Assembly: GCF_002848345.1 (NCBI RefSeq)
Contig: NZ_CP025429.1
Span: 4,030,001 to 4,094,000 of the forward strand
Reading direction: 5' to 3'
Source of the DNA: Chromobacterium sp. ATCC 53434
GTDB taxonomy: Bacteria; Pseudomonadota; Gammaproteobacteria; Burkholderiales; Chromobacteriaceae
Length of the DNA stretch: 64,000 bases
A program made the translations under genes and the position numbers. Below are positions 35,732 to 45,054 of this stretch, piece after piece (position 1 is the stretch's first letter; every line of letters starts with the position of its first letter). A model generated the notes under the pieces. The model was not told where the DNA came from. It ran no database searches and was given only the letters and a program-made list of their open reading frames with translations.

Positions 35732-35747
35732 GCCTAGACAGACACGG

Positions 35748-35764
35748 TGCACAAGGAAAGTGCC
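35748..35764. promoter_or_regulatory. NtrC-binding site 2
   Basis: TGCACAAGGAAAGTGCC keeps the TGCAC-N7-GTGC core and lies 33 bp (about three helical turns) from site 1, an arrangement that favours cooperative NtrC binding. Confidence 0.65.
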
Positions 35765-35825
35765 CAAACGGCCAGAGACATCTTTTTTGCACTGCATCAC
35801 AATTCAGAGAACGTCCTCGGCGGCC

Positions 35826-35841
35826 TGGCACGATTCCTGCG
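35826..35841 (+). promoter_or_regulatory. Sigma54 promoter of glnK-amtB
   Basis: TGGCACGATTCCTGCG has the invariant GG (-24) and GC (-12) with the required 10-bp separation. Transcription would begin near 35852, about 44 nt before the glnK ATG. Confidence 0.85.
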
Positions 35842-35844
35842 TAG

Positions 35845-36234
<390 letters not shown>

Positions 36235-36258
36235 TCATCGGGAAACTGGGGAAACATA

Positions 36259-37569
36259 ATGAAAAAGATGCTCGCCGCCATGGCTTCCGGCCTGACCGCC
36301 CTCTCTCTGCCGGCGCTGGCCGACGCGCCGGCCGGCCCGGCGGTGGTCGCCGCCAAGGCCATCAACTCTGGCGACACCGCCTGGATGCTGACGTCCACCG
36401 CGCTGGTGCTGTTCATGACCATTCCGGGCCTGGCGCTGTTCTACGGCGGCATGGTCCGCAAGAAGAACGTGCTGGCCACGCTGATGCAAAGTTTCGCCAT
36501 CACCGCGCTGGTCACCGTGCTGTGGACCGTGATCGGCTATAGCCTGGCCTTCACCGTCGGCACGCCCTATATCGGCGATCTGTCGCGCTTCCTGCTCGAC
36601 GGCATGGTCTACATGAAGGACGCCGGCAAGCTGGCCGTGCATCCGCTGGCCGGCACCATCCCGGAATCGGTGTTCATGACCTTCCAGATGACCTTCGCCA
36701 TCATCACCCCGGCGCTGATCACCGGCGCCTTCGCCGAGCGGATGAAGTTCTCGGCGATGCTGCTGTTCATGGCCTTGTGGTCGCTGCTGGTCTACGTGCC
36801 GGTCGCGCACTGGGTGTGGGCGCCCGGCGGCTGGATGGGCGACAAGGGCGTGCTGGACTTCGCCGGCGGCACCGTGGTGCACATCAACGCCGGCGTGGCC
36901 GGCCTGGTGACGGCGCTGGTGCTGGGCAAGCGCGTGGGCTTCGGCAAGGAGGCCATGCCGCCGCACAACCTGATTCTGACGCTGGTCGGCGCCTCGATGC
37001 TGTGGGTCGGCTGGTTCGGCTTCAACGCCGGCTCCGCCGGCGCGGCGGACGGCCGCGCCGGCATGGCGATGGTCACCACCCAGGTCGCCACCGCGATGGC
37101 CGCGCTGGCCTGGATGTTCGCCGAATGGGCGACCAAACGGAAACCGTCGGTGCTGGGCATCGCCTCCGGCGCCGTGGCCGGCCTGGTGGCCATCACCCCG
37201 GCCGCCGGCTTCGTCGACGTCAAGGGCGCGCTGGTCATCGGCCTGGCCGCCGGCGTGGTGTGCTTCTGGGGCGCCACCGGACTGAAGCACATGCTGGGCT
37301 ATGACGACTCGCTGGACGCCTTCGGCGTGCACGGCGTCGGCGGCATCGTCGGCGCGCTGCTGACCGGCGTGTTCGCGGTCAAGGACATCGGCGGCGCCGA
37401 AGGCAGCCTGGCCACCCAGGCGCTGGGCGTCGGCGTCACCATCGTCTACTGCGGCATCGTCACCTTCGCCCTGCTGAAGCTGGTCGACATCGCGCTGGGC
37501 CTGCGCGTCGCCGAGGACGAGGAGCGCGAGGGACTGGACGTGGTGCTGCACGGCGAGCGGGTGGAGTAA
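36259..37569 (+). CDS. amtB: Ammonium transporter AmtB
   Basis: The 436-residue ammonium channel has a cleavable signal peptide (to ~23, LPALADAPA) and eleven membrane helices. Conserved landmarks include LFYGGMVRKKNVLATLMQSF (~61-80), the pore-lining twin-His region (DFAGGTVVHINAGVAGLV, with its partner in LDAFGVHGVGGIVGALLTG) and the Phe gate. It takes up ammonium at low concentration and is shut by GlnK, encoded 24 nt upstream. The operon ends at the hairpin at 37608-37633. Confidence 0.96.
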   Translation: MKKMLAAMASGLTALSLPALADAPAGPAVVAAKAINSGDTAWMLTSTALVLFMTIPGLALFYGGMVRKKNVLATLMQSFAITALVTVLWTVIGYSLAFTVGTPYIGDLSRFLLDGMVYMKDAGKLAVHPLAGTIPESVFMTFQMTFAIITPALITGAFAERMKFSAMLLFMALWSLLVYVPVAHWVWAPGGWMGDKGVLDFAGGTVVHINAGVAGLVTALVLGKRVGFGKEAMPPHNLILTLVGASMLWVGWFGFNAGSAGAADGRAGMAMVTTQVATAMAALAWMFAEWATKRKPSVLGIASGAVAGLVAITPAAGFVDVKGALVIGLAAGVVCFWGATGLKHMLGYDDSLDAFGVHGVGGIVGALLTGVFAVKDIGGAEGSLATQALGVGVTIVYCGIVTFALLKLVDIALGLRVAEDEEREGLDVVLHGERVE

Positions 37570-37607
37570 GCGCCGCAGCCATAACGATTTGTTGTGTAAG
37601 GGACTTT

Positions 37608-37633
37608 CGGGGCGCTCGCGCCCCGTTTTTTTT
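37608..37633 (+). terminator. Terminator of glnK-amtB
   Basis: The GC stem CGGGGCG / CGCCCCG with a short loop is followed by eight T on the plus strand. Confidence 0.85.
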
Positions 37634-37650
37634 CGCGTCGCGCGGGCAAT

Positions 37651-37674
37651 AAAAAACCGGCCCGCGGGCCGGTT
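37651..37674 (-). terminator. Terminator of sspA-sspB
   Basis: The palindromic stem AACCGGCCC / GGGCCGGTT is followed by T residues on the minus strand, 20 nt after the sspB stop and facing the amtB terminator. Confidence 0.75.
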
Positions 37675-37693
37675 CGAATCAAAAGGCGAACGT

Positions 37694-38119
37694 CTACTTG
37701 ACGATGCGCAGGCTGGGGCGTCCGCTGGGACGGCCGCCCGGTCCCGGATCGTCGCCGTCCGGCTGCTCGTCGCCTTCCGGCGTCGGCCGTTCCGGAACGG
37801 CCTCGACCGCCGGCTCCACCTCGAAACCCATGCCCTCGCCGGTTTCGCGCGCGAAAATCGACATCACGTTGCCGACCGGCACCCAGATATCGCGCGAAAC
37901 GCCGCCGAAACGGGCCGAGAACGAAATCCAGTCGTTTTCGATCTGCAGGTTCTTGGTGGCGCCGTAGGCGATATTGAGCACGATCTCGTTGTTCTTGACG
38001 TACTCGAGCGGCACGTCGGCGCGATCGTTGACCCACACCACGATGTACGGGGTATGGCCGTTGTCGCTGCACCACTGGTGCAGCGCGCGGATCATATAGG
38101 GCTTGGTGCTGGAGCTCAT
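37694..38119 (-). CDS. sspB: ClpXP protease specificity-enhancing factor SspB
   Basis: The 141-residue adaptor delivers ssrA-tagged peptides to ClpXP. The folded domain is residues ~1-110 (starting KPYMIRALHQWCSDNGHTPY and including LNIAYGATKNLQIENDWISF and the substrate-binding FGG loop). A disordered acidic Pro/Gly-rich linker follows, and the C-terminal ClpX-docking tail is PSLRIVK, matching the known L-R-V-V-K type motif. It is 10 nt after sspA, as in most proteobacteria. Confidence 0.95.
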   Translation of the reverse strand: MSSSTKPYMIRALHQWCSDNGHTPYIVVWVNDRADVPLEYVKNNEIVLNIAYGATKNLQIENDWISFSARFGGVSRDIWVPVGNVMSIFARETGEGMGFEVEPAVEAVPERPTPEGDEQPDGDDPGPGGRPSGRPSLRIVK

Positions 38120-38129
38120 CGCGTCACCC

Positions 38130-38732
38130 TTATTTGCGCATCGCCTTTTCGGACGGCGTCAGCGAATCGATGAAGGACTGGCGCTGGAAGATGCGCTCGG
38201 CGTACTTCAGGATAGGCGCGGCGCTCTTGCCCAGGTCGATGTTGTAGTGTTCCAGGCGCCACATCAGCGGGGCGATGGCGACGTCTATCATCGAGAAATC
38301 ATCGCCCAGCATGAATTTCTGCTTGGAGAAGATCGGCGCGATGGTGGTCAGGCCGTCGCGGATCGCTTCGCGCGCCTTGGCCGCTTCCTTGCCGGTGGCA
38401 CCGGCCTCCAGCGTCTTGACGTGGATGAACAGCTCGTTCTCGAAGCGGTGCAGGAACAGGCGGGCGCGGGCGCGCATCACCGGATCGGCCGGCATCAGCT
38501 GCGGATGCGGGAAACGCTCGTCGATGTATTCGTTGATGATGTTGGATTCGTGCAGAATCAGGTCACGCTCCACCAGAACCGGCACTTCGTTGTACGGGTT
38601 CATCACAGCCAGGTCTTCCGGCTTGTTATGGATATCCACATCGATGATTTCGAAATCCATTCCCTTTTCGAAGAGCACAATGCGGCAGCGCTGACTGAAC
38701 GGGCAGGTGATTCCGGAGTAGAGGGTCATCAT
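38130..38732 (-). CDS. sspA: Stringent starvation protein A (RNA polymerase-associated)
   Basis: The 200-residue GST-fold protein binds RNA polymerase and alters transcription under starvation and acid stress. The thioredoxin-like N-terminal domain begins MMTLYSGITCPFSQRCRIVL and contains NPYNEVPVLVERDLILHESNII (~45-66). The C-terminal helical domain contains FSMIDVAIAPLMWRLEHY. It lacks the residues for glutathione catalysis, as SspA does. It is cotranscribed with sspB and located next to petABC, a common betaproteobacterial arrangement. Confidence 0.95.
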   Translation of the reverse strand: MMTLYSGITCPFSQRCRIVLFEKGMDFEIIDVDIHNKPEDLAVMNPYNEVPVLVERDLILHESNIINEYIDERFPHPQLMPADPVMRARARLFLHRFENELFIHVKTLEAGATGKEAAKAREAIRDGLTTIAPIFSKQKFMLGDDFSMIDVAIAPLMWRLEHYNIDLGKSAAPILKYAERIFQRQSFIDSLTPSEKAMRK

Positions 38733-38831
38733 GGCGGAGTAAATCCTTGACTAACTTAAAAAATGAGTGCAGCGCGCATTCTAGCACCTTCGGCGCACCG
38801 AATTCCAGCATTTCAATACAACATCATGATT

Positions 38832-38864
38832 TTAAAAAGAAAAAAGGCGGAATCCCTTCCGCCT
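38832..38864 (-). terminator. Terminator of petABC
   Basis: The stem GGCGGAA / TTCCGCC is followed on the minus strand by a long T-rich run, 22 nt after the petC stop. Confidence 0.85.
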
Positions 38865-38886
38865 TCCCTTGCCGGCGCGCTCGGCC

Positions 38887-39651
38887 TCAATGCACGTCGC
38901 GCCAGTACTCCTTCTTCAGCAGATAAACCAGCGGGAACAGCAGCAGGCCGAGGAACATCAGCACCACATAGCCGATCTGCTGGCGCTTCACCGCCGCCGG
39001 CTCGCCCATGAAGACCAGGAAGTTGGTCAGGTCGGCCATCCGCTTGTCGTACTCGACGGTATTGGCCTTGCCGTTCTCCAGCTTGGTCAGCGTGCCGGCC
39101 TTGACCAGCTCCAGCTTGTGCACCTCGTTGCCTTCGGCGTCCTTCGAGGTCTTCAGCGCCTGTTCGCCCTGCCACTCCCAGAAGATGTGCGGCATGCCCA
39201 CCTTGTCGAACACCAGATTGTTCCAGCCGGTCGGACGCGACGGATCGCTATAGAAGCCGCGCAGATAGCTGTACAGGTAGTCGGCGCCGCGCGAGCGGGC
39301 GATCAGCGACAAGTCCGGCGGCGTCGCGCCGAACCAGGCCTTGGCGTCCTTCTTGTCCATCGCGATATTCATCTGGTCGCCGATCTTGGCGCCCTCCGGC
39401 AACAGGTTCGCCTTGATCTGCTCGTCGCTCAGGCCGATATCCTCCAGCCGGTTGTAACGCAGCATGCTGGCCGAGTGGCAGGACAGGCAGTAGTTGACGA
39501 AGATCTGCGCGCCGCGCTGCAGGCTTTCGGTGTCCTGGATGTCGATCGGCGCCTTGTCGAGCTTGGGACCGCCCTCTTCGGCGAAGGCCGGCGCCGCGAA
39601 CGGCAGCAGCAGCGCCACGGCGGCGATCAGCTTGCGGATTTTGTTGTTCAT
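38887..39651 (-). CDS. petC: Cytochrome c1 of the bc1 complex
   Basis: The 254-residue cytochrome c1 has a signal peptide (KLIAAVALLLPFAAPAFA, ~7-24) and the heme-binding C-L-S-C-H in FVNYCLSCHSASMLRYNRL (~52-70). The axial Met is in the later region near VGMPHIFW or IAMDK. The C-terminal membrane anchor is IGYVVLMFLGLLLFPLVYLL. It passes electrons from the Rieske centre to soluble cytochrome c. The ATG at 39651 is chosen because the longer open frame reaches back into petB in another frame. It is the last gene of petABC. Confidence 0.95.
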   Translation of the reverse strand: MNNKIRKLIAAVALLLPFAAPAFAEEGGPKLDKAPIDIQDTESLQRGAQIFVNYCLSCHSASMLRYNRLEDIGLSDEQIKANLLPEGAKIGDQMNIAMDKKDAKAWFGATPPDLSLIARSRGADYLYSYLRGFYSDPSRPTGWNNLVFDKVGMPHIFWEWQGEQALKTSKDAEGNEVHKLELVKAGTLTKLENGKANTVEYDKRMADLTNFLVFMGEPAAVKRQQIGYVVLMFLGLLLFPLVYLLKKEYWRDVH

Positions 39652-39668
39652 TTTCCTTATCTCCCTGC

Positions 39669-41171
39669 TTACACGTTCATGGCGAACAGCGCGGCCAGGA
39701 ACACGGTCGCGGCCACCATGATCAGGAACTGGAGCTGTCGGCTGGCATTGGTTTCGGTCACGCGCTCCGGCACCGGAATGCTGCCGTCGGTGTTCTCGAC
39801 CAGCACCAGGCCGAGCAGGGCCGCCAGATACACCACGGCCAGCACCACGGTCACCGTCGGCACCGCCGCCAGGTTCGCCATCACGACATAGATGCCGGCG
39901 GCGCCGAACGCCACCAGCAGCGCCAGCGACATCGCCAGGCCAGGCTTGCGCGGCGCGGTAAAGCCCGGCATGCCGATGAAGAACAGGAAATAGAACAGCG
40001 TGAGGAACTGCGACAGCGCGCCGCGCAGCGAGGTCGGCGGCATCGCGCCGAGAATGCCGAGGCCGATGAAGGACGCGATGAACAGCAGCAGCGCCGCCTT
40101 GAACTTCAGTCCGCGGTAGCGGATGGATTTGACCGGAGAGCGGTCCAGCCACGGCAGGAAGGCGATCAGCACCACCGCCGCGCCCATCGCCAGCACGCCC
40201 CAGACCTGGGTGCCGGCGAACGACGGCACCGCGCGCAGGATCGCGTAGAACGGCGTGAAGTACCATACCGGCGCGATGTGCGGCGGCGTCTTCAGCGGAT
40301 CGGCCTGATCGAAGTTGGGGTGCTCGAGGAAGTAGCCGCCCATTTCGGGCAGGAAGAACACGATCAGCGAGAACACCACCATGAACACCACCACGCCCAG
40401 GATGTCCTTGATCGTGTAGTACGGATGGGAGTAAATGCCGTCCAGGTACAGGCCGGTATTCGGGTCCTTCGGCTGCTTCTTGATCTCGACGCCGTCCGGG
40501 TTGTTGGAACCGACTTCATGCAGCGCCATCAAGTGGGCCGCCACCAACGCCAGCAGCACCAGCGGCACGGCGATCACGTGCAGCGCGAAAAAGCGGTTCA
40601 GCGTCGCGTCGGACACCACGTAGTCGCCGCGTATCCACACCGACAGGTCGGGGCCGATCACCGGAATGGAGCCGAAAAGGTTGACGATCACCTGGGCGCC
40701 CCAGAACGACATCTGCCCCCAGGGCAGCAGATAGCCCATGAAGGCCTCGGCCATCAGGCACAGGAAGATCAGCGTGCCGAACACCCACACCAGCTCGCGC
40801 GGCTGCTTGTAGGAGCCGTAGATCAGGCCGCGGAACATGTGCAGATAGACGACGACGAAGAACATCGAGGCGCCGGTGGAGTGCATGTAGCGGATGATCC
40901 AGCCGCCGGCGACGTCCCGCATGATGTACTCGACCGAGGCGAAGGCCACCGGCACGCCGGCGGCGTTCAGCGTGCCGTCCGGCTTGTAGTTCATCGTCAG
41001 GAAGATGCCGGTGACGATCTGCAGCACCAGCACCAGCATCGCCAGCGAGCCGAAGAAGTACCAGAAGTTGAAATTTTTCGGGGCGACGTATTTGCCCCAT
41101 TGGCTTTCCCACAAGGCGGTCAGCGGAAAGCGCTCGTCCACCCAGTTCAGCAACTTTTGTGCTTTGCTCAT
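39669..41171 (-). CDS. petB: Cytochrome b of the bc1 complex (C-terminally extended)
   Basis: This 500-residue quinol-oxidising subunit has heme His pairs in MHSTGASMFFVVVYLHMF and LHVIAVPLVLLALVAAHLMALHE. The Qo-site motif is PVWY (HIAPVWYFTPFYAILRA), the variant known in beta/gammaproteobacteria in place of PEWY. Typical cytochrome b ends near residue 400-450. Here about 50-60 additional residues include two more hydrophobic helices (MANLAAVPTVTVVLAVVYLAAL and LIMVAATVFLAALF). It lies 15 nt after petA. Confidence 0.95.
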   Translation of the reverse strand: MSKAQKLLNWVDERFPLTALWESQWGKYVAPKNFNFWYFFGSLAMLVLVLQIVTGIFLTMNYKPDGTLNAAGVPVAFASVEYIMRDVAGGWIIRYMHSTGASMFFVVVYLHMFRGLIYGSYKQPRELVWVFGTLIFLCLMAEAFMGYLLPWGQMSFWGAQVIVNLFGSIPVIGPDLSVWIRGDYVVSDATLNRFFALHVIAVPLVLLALVAAHLMALHEVGSNNPDGVEIKKQPKDPNTGLYLDGIYSHPYYTIKDILGVVVFMVVFSLIVFFLPEMGGYFLEHPNFDQADPLKTPPHIAPVWYFTPFYAILRAVPSFAGTQVWGVLAMGAAVVLIAFLPWLDRSPVKSIRYRGLKFKAALLLFIASFIGLGILGAMPPTSLRGALSQFLTLFYFLFFIGMPGFTAPRKPGLAMSLALLVAFGAAGIYVVMANLAAVPTVTVVLAVVYLAALLGLVLVENTDGSIPVPERVTETNASRQLQFLIMVAATVFLAALFAMNV

Positions 41172-41186
41172 TATTGCGCCCTCTGC

Positions 41187-41771
41187 TTATTTGTCGTCGC
41201 CAATCGTCAGGCGGGTATCGGACAGATACTTGTGCGGGGGGATTTCCAGGTTCTTCGGCGCCGGCACGCCCTTGAATACTCGGGCGGCGAGGTCGAACTT
41301 GGAACCGTGGCAGGGGCAATAGAAGCCGCCCAGCCATTCCGGCCCCAGATCGGCGGGCGCCAGATCGGGCCGGAATGTCGGCGAACAGCCCAAATGGGTG
41401 CAGATGCCGACCGCCACCAGATACTGGGGCTTGATCGAGCGATGTTCGTTTTTGCAATACGGGGGCTGCTGTTCGACTTCCGAGCTCGGATCGACCAGCT
41501 TGGGGTCATTCTTGGGCAGGTTTTTCAATTGCTCCGGCGTCCGGTTCAGAATCCATACCGGCTTGCCGCGCCATTCGACGTTGATCTTCTGCCCCGCTTC
41601 AATCTTGCCGATGTCGACTTCAACCGGCGCCCCCGCCGCTTTCGCCCGCTCTGACGGGAAAAAGCTCATGAAAAAGGGCGTGGCCGCGCCAACCACCGCA
41701 ACACCCCCAACAGCGCTGGAAGCGATCGTCAAAAAACGACGGCGCCCCGTATCGACTTGTTGCTCACTCAT
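41187..41771 (-). CDS. petA: Rieske iron-sulfur protein of the bc1 complex
   Basis: The 194-residue protein has a twin-arginine type N-terminus (GRRRFLTIASSAVGGVAVVG, residues ~9-28), which serves as Tat signal and membrane anchor. The Rieske domain has the two cluster motifs C-T-H-L-G-C (ICTHLGCSP) and C-P-C-H-G-S (FYCPCHGSKFD), each supplying Cys and His ligands. It transfers electrons from quinol to cytochrome c1. It is first in petABC. Confidence 0.96.
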   Translation of the reverse strand: MSEQQVDTGRRRFLTIASSAVGGVAVVGAATPFFMSFFPSERAKAAGAPVEVDIGKIEAGQKINVEWRGKPVWILNRTPEQLKNLPKNDPKLVDPSSEVEQQPPYCKNEHRSIKPQYLVAVGICTHLGCSPTFRPDLAPADLGPEWLGGFYCPCHGSKFDLAARVFKGVPAPKNLEIPPHKYLSDTRLTIGDDK

Positions 41772-41884
41772 ACAGTCATCCTCAATCGTGGAAATCGAGC
41801 CCTAAACCGCCAGATTTTACCCGATTACTAGTAGGGACTTGAAGCTTCTATGCAAATAAATTGATCAGGACGCCAGCAAGATGC

Positions 41885-42640
41885 TTATACCGGATTAAAA
41901 ACGTCAATAAATTCGACACTTATGCCGTTAGATTTAGTTAAATGCTGTCCCAAGGCTCTGATGCCGAAGCGTTCCGTCGCATGATGTCCGGCCGCAATGA
42001 ATGCGATATCGCTTTCCATCGCCATGTGGTAATTCTGTTCCGATGCCTCGCCGGTGATGAAGGCATCGACGCCGAGAGCGATGGCGTCCGCGAAAAATCC
42101 CTGAGCCCCGCCGGTGCACCACGCCACCTTGCGCACCGGTTTGTCTGTCCGTCCCAGCAATTGGGCATCCCTGCCCAGCGCCGCCGACACATGGCCGGTC
42201 AAAGCGGCGGCATCTCCGCCTCCGCTCCAGTCGCCATGCCACAACAAGCCCTGCTCCCCCGTCTGCCCCCGGGTCTCCAGACCAAGCGCCTTGCCCAGCT
42301 GCGCGTTGTTGCCCAGCTCCGGATGCCCGTCCAGCGGCAGGTGATAGGCCAGCAGGCTGATGTCGTGTTGCAGCAGACTGCGGATGCGCTGCCGCTTCAT
42401 GCCGCAGATCCGCGCGTCCTCCCCTTTCCAGAAATAACCGTGATGGACCAGGATGGCGTCGGCGCCGCGCGCCGCGGCGGCGTCGATCAACGCCTGAGAC
42501 GCCGTCACGCCGGTCACGATCTTGCGCACCTCGCCACGTCCTTCTATCTGCAAGCCATTCGGAGCATAGTCCTTGTAACGCCAAGGCTCCAGGCAAACGT
42601 CCAGGATATTGAGCAATTCGTTAAGCTGCATTGAGTTCAT
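41885..42640 (-). CDS. Nif3-like dinuclear metal-centre protein (YbgI family)
   Basis: The 251-residue protein has the Nif3/YbgI metal ligands: His pair in AILVHHGYFW (~64-73), Asp/His in LAYHLPLDGHPELGNN (~96-111), His/Glu in GEASEQNYHMA, and HHATE near residue 220. The family forms toroidal hexamers. It has been linked to GTP cyclohydrolase-like and radiation-resistance roles, but the in vivo reaction is unsettled. It is a single gene between petABC and the rfb cluster. Confidence 0.92.
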   Translation of the reverse strand: MNSMQLNELLNILDVCLEPWRYKDYAPNGLQIEGRGEVRKIVTGVTASQALIDAAAARGADAILVHHGYFWKGEDARICGMKRQRIRSLLQHDISLLAYHLPLDGHPELGNNAQLGKALGLETRGQTGEQGLLWHGDWSGGGDAAALTGHVSAALGRDAQLLGRTDKPVRKVAWCTGGAQGFFADAIALGVDAFITGEASEQNYHMAMESDIAFIAAGHHATERFGIRALGQHLTKSNGISVEFIDVFNPV

Positions 42641-43056
42641 GTCCTAAATATCGATTACCGGCACCGCTTTGTCATCATGGCGAACGCATTCTGTACCGTC
42701 GGCGCCGACGCACAAGTTTTGCCGAATGTTTTCAAAGCCGATAAAATCGGCGGGTCCGTATAGGCATCGCCTATATCGGCGCGGCCCCCGGCCGCGAATC
42801 AAACCGCTTGAATCAAGACGCGACGACGCGACACGGAATCAAGGGGTTTGGCAATCACGCTGAATCACACCGGACACGGAATCAGGCGCCGAGCGTCCCG
42901 CATCCGGATGCATCTTCCCGCAGGCGGCGCGCGCGTCTACACATTGCGATCAAGACACCGGCTCCGCGGCACGATCCGCCCGGCCCCGAAACCGGCACGA
43001 AACGGCGTCGGAACACCAGTCCGCCGGGCATCACCCGAATCATACAGGAAGCTTCA
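42641..43056. other. Upstream region of the rfbBDAC operon with GAATCA repeats
   Basis: A 416-bp region without a credible gene (an in-frame upward extension of rfbB is open but has no ribosome site). The hexamer GAATCA occurs five times within 42796-42886, twice as ACACGGAATCA, and once more just before the rfbB ribosome site. It presumably holds the rfb promoter, which I cannot place with confidence. Confidence 0.5.
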
Positions 43057-44115
43057 ATGACCATTCTCGTCACCGGCGGCGCCGGATTCATCGGCGGCAA
43101 TTTCGTTCTGGACTGGCTGGCGCGTCACGATGAAAAGCTTGTCAACCTGGATGCGCTGACCTACGCGGGCAATCTGGAAACACTGCAAGCGGTGTCGCGG
43201 CACCCGCAACATGTCTTCGTCCGAGGCGATATCGGCGACAAGGACGGCGTCGCCGCGCTGCTGCGCCAGCACCAGCCCAGGGCCATCGTCAATTTCGCGG
43301 CGGAAAGCCACGTCGACCGCTCCATCCACGGGCCGGCCGATTTCATCCAGACCAATATCGTCGGCACCTTCAATCTGCTGGAGTGCGTGCGCGAATACTG
43401 GAGCGGCCTGGACGACGAGAAGCGCGCGGCCTTCCGCTTCCTGCACGTTTCCACCGACGAGGTCTACGGCACGCTGCAGGCTGGCGACGCGCCGTTCGCC
43501 GAGACCCACCGCTACGAGCCGAACAGCCCCTATTCGGCGTCGAAGGCCGCTTCGGACCATCTGGTGCGGGCCTGGCACCACACTTACGGCCTGCCGGTGC
43601 TGACCACCAATTGCAGCAATAATTACGGCCCCTACCATTTCCCGGAAAAACTGATTCCGCTGGTCATCCTGAACGCGCTGGCCGGCAAGCCGCTGCCGAT
43701 CTACGGCGATGGCCAGCAGGTGCGCGACTGGCTGTACGTCAAGGATCACTGCGGCGCGATCCGCCGCGTGCTGGAAGCCGGCGCGCCCGGCGAGACCTAC
43801 AATGTCGGCGGCTGGAACGAGAAGACCAATCTGGAAGTGGTCGGCGCGATCTGTGCCATCCTGGACCGGACCCGGCCGCGCGCCGACGGACTCAGCTATC
43901 GGGAGCAGATTCAGTTCGTCTCCGACCGTCCCGGCCACGACCGCCGCTACGCGATCGACGCCGGCAAGCTGGAACGCGAGCTGGGCTGGCGGCCGGAGGA
44001 GACTTTCGACAGCGGCATCGCCAAGACCGTCGAATGGTATCTGGCCAATCCGGAGTGGACAGAACATGTCAGCAGTGGCAGCTACCGCGACTGGCTGAAC
44101 AAACAATACGGTTGA
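43057..44115 (+). CDS. rfbB: dTDP-glucose 4,6-dehydratase
   Basis: The 352-residue extended SDR enzyme makes dTDP-4-keto-6-deoxyglucose, step 2 of dTDP-L-rhamnose synthesis. The NAD-binding [16 protein letters not shown] is at ~6-21. The catalytic region has STDEVYGTL, and the Y-x-x-x-K is in [14 protein letters not shown] (~159-172). [13 protein letters not shown] is the substrate loop. The ATG at 43057 is chosen because it gives the canonical N-terminus [10 protein letters not shown] and has AGGAAG upstream. It is first in rfbBDAC. Confidence 0.96.
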   Translation: MTILVTGGAGFIGGNFVLDWLARHDEKLVNLDALTYAGNLETLQAVSRHPQHVFVRGDIGDKDGVAALLRQHQPRAIVNFAAESHVDRSIHGPADFIQTNIVGTFNLLECVREYWSGLDDEKRAAFRFLHVSTDEVYGTLQAGDAPFAETHRYEPNSPYSASKAASDHLVRAWHHTYGLPVLTTNCSNNYGPYHFPEKLIPLVILNALAGKPLPIYGDGQQVRDWLYVKDHCGAIRRVLEAGAPGETYNVGGWNEKTNLEVVGAICAILDRTRPRADGLSYREQIQFVSDRPGHDRRYAIDAGKLERELGWRPEETFDSGIAKTVEWYLANPEWTEHVSSGSYRDWLNKQYG

Positions 44116-44120
44116 ACACC

Positions 44121-45041
44121 ATGCCCCGCATCCTCATCACCGGCAGCAACGGCCAGGTCGGCCACGAACTGGCGCGCAGCCTGGCCCCGCTGGGCGAACT
44201 GATCGTCACCGACCGCCGGCAACTCGATCTCGGCGGCTCGCCGGCCGAAATCGAGCAGGCACTAGAACGGTTCCGGCCCGACATCATCGTCAATCCGGCC
44301 GCCTATACCGCGGTGGACCGGGCCGAGAGCGACGAGGCCGCCGCCCAGGCGGTCAATGCCGTCGCGCCCGGCGTCCTGGCCCACTGGGCCGCCAGGCATC
44401 GGGCGCTGCTGGTGCACTACTCGACCGATTACGTCTTCGACGGCGGCGGCCAGCGGCCGTGGCGCGAAGACGATGCGACGGCTCCGCAATCGGCCTACGG
44501 CCGCAGCAAGCAGGCCGGCGAGGAGGCGGTGCGCCGCGAGACCTCGTCCCACCTGATTCTGCGCACCAGCTGGGTGTTCGGCGCCCATGGCGGCAATTTT
44601 CTGAAGACCATGCTGAAGCTGGGGCAGGAAAGGCCTGCGCTGAAAGTCGTAGACGACCAGATAGGCGCGCCGGCCTCGGCCGCCTGGATCGCCGACGTGA
44701 CCGCCGAGCTGATCCGGCAATACCTGGCCGCGCCGGCCGGATTCGCCTGCGGCACCTACCATCTCGCGCCCGCAGGCGAAACCAGCTGGCGCGGCTATGC
44801 CGCCTATCTGCTGAAGCGCGCGGCCGGCCTGGGCCTGCCGCTGGCGCTGGACCCGGAACGCATCGAGGGCATTCCCAGCAGCGAATACCCGCTGCCGGCC
44901 AAACGCCCGGCCAATTCCCGGCTGTGCTGCGACAAGCTGAAACAGACGTTCGGCATCGAACAGCCCGCCTGGCAGGCCGGCGTAGACCAGGTCCTGGCCC
45001 AGCTGCTGCCGGCCGAAGACAACCACGCTCCGCGCGGATAA
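44121..45041 (+). CDS. rfbD: dTDP-4-dehydrorhamnose reductase
   Basis: The 306-residue SDR enzyme performs the last step to dTDP-L-rhamnose using NAD(P)H. The nucleotide-binding motif is [12 protein letters not shown] (~6-17). The catalytic region is [11 protein letters not shown], with the Y-x-x-x-K in [17 protein letters not shown]. The ATG at 44121 gives the typical [12 protein letters not shown] start. The upward-open frame overlaps rfbB and is not used. Confidence 0.95.
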   Translation: MPRILITGSNGQVGHELARSLAPLGELIVTDRRQLDLGGSPAEIEQALERFRPDIIVNPAAYTAVDRAESDEAAAQAVNAVAPGVLAHWAARHRALLVHYSTDYVFDGGGQRPWREDDATAPQSAYGRSKQAGEEAVRRETSSHLILRTSWVFGAHGGNFLKTMLKLGQERPALKVVDDQIGAPASAAWIADVTAELIRQYLAAPAGFACGTYHLAPAGETSWRGYAAYLLKRAAGLGLPLALDPERIEGIPSSEYPLPAKRPANSRLCCDKLKQTFGIEQPAWQAGVDQVLAQLLPAEDNHAPRG

Positions 45042-45054
45042 AAGGAAAACCATC

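Noticed and set aside
42808..43056. N-terminal extension of rfbB by 83 residues
   Set aside because: It would precede the canonical [14 protein letters not shown] start, has Arg/Pro-rich shadow composition, and the ribosome site lies at the internal ATG.
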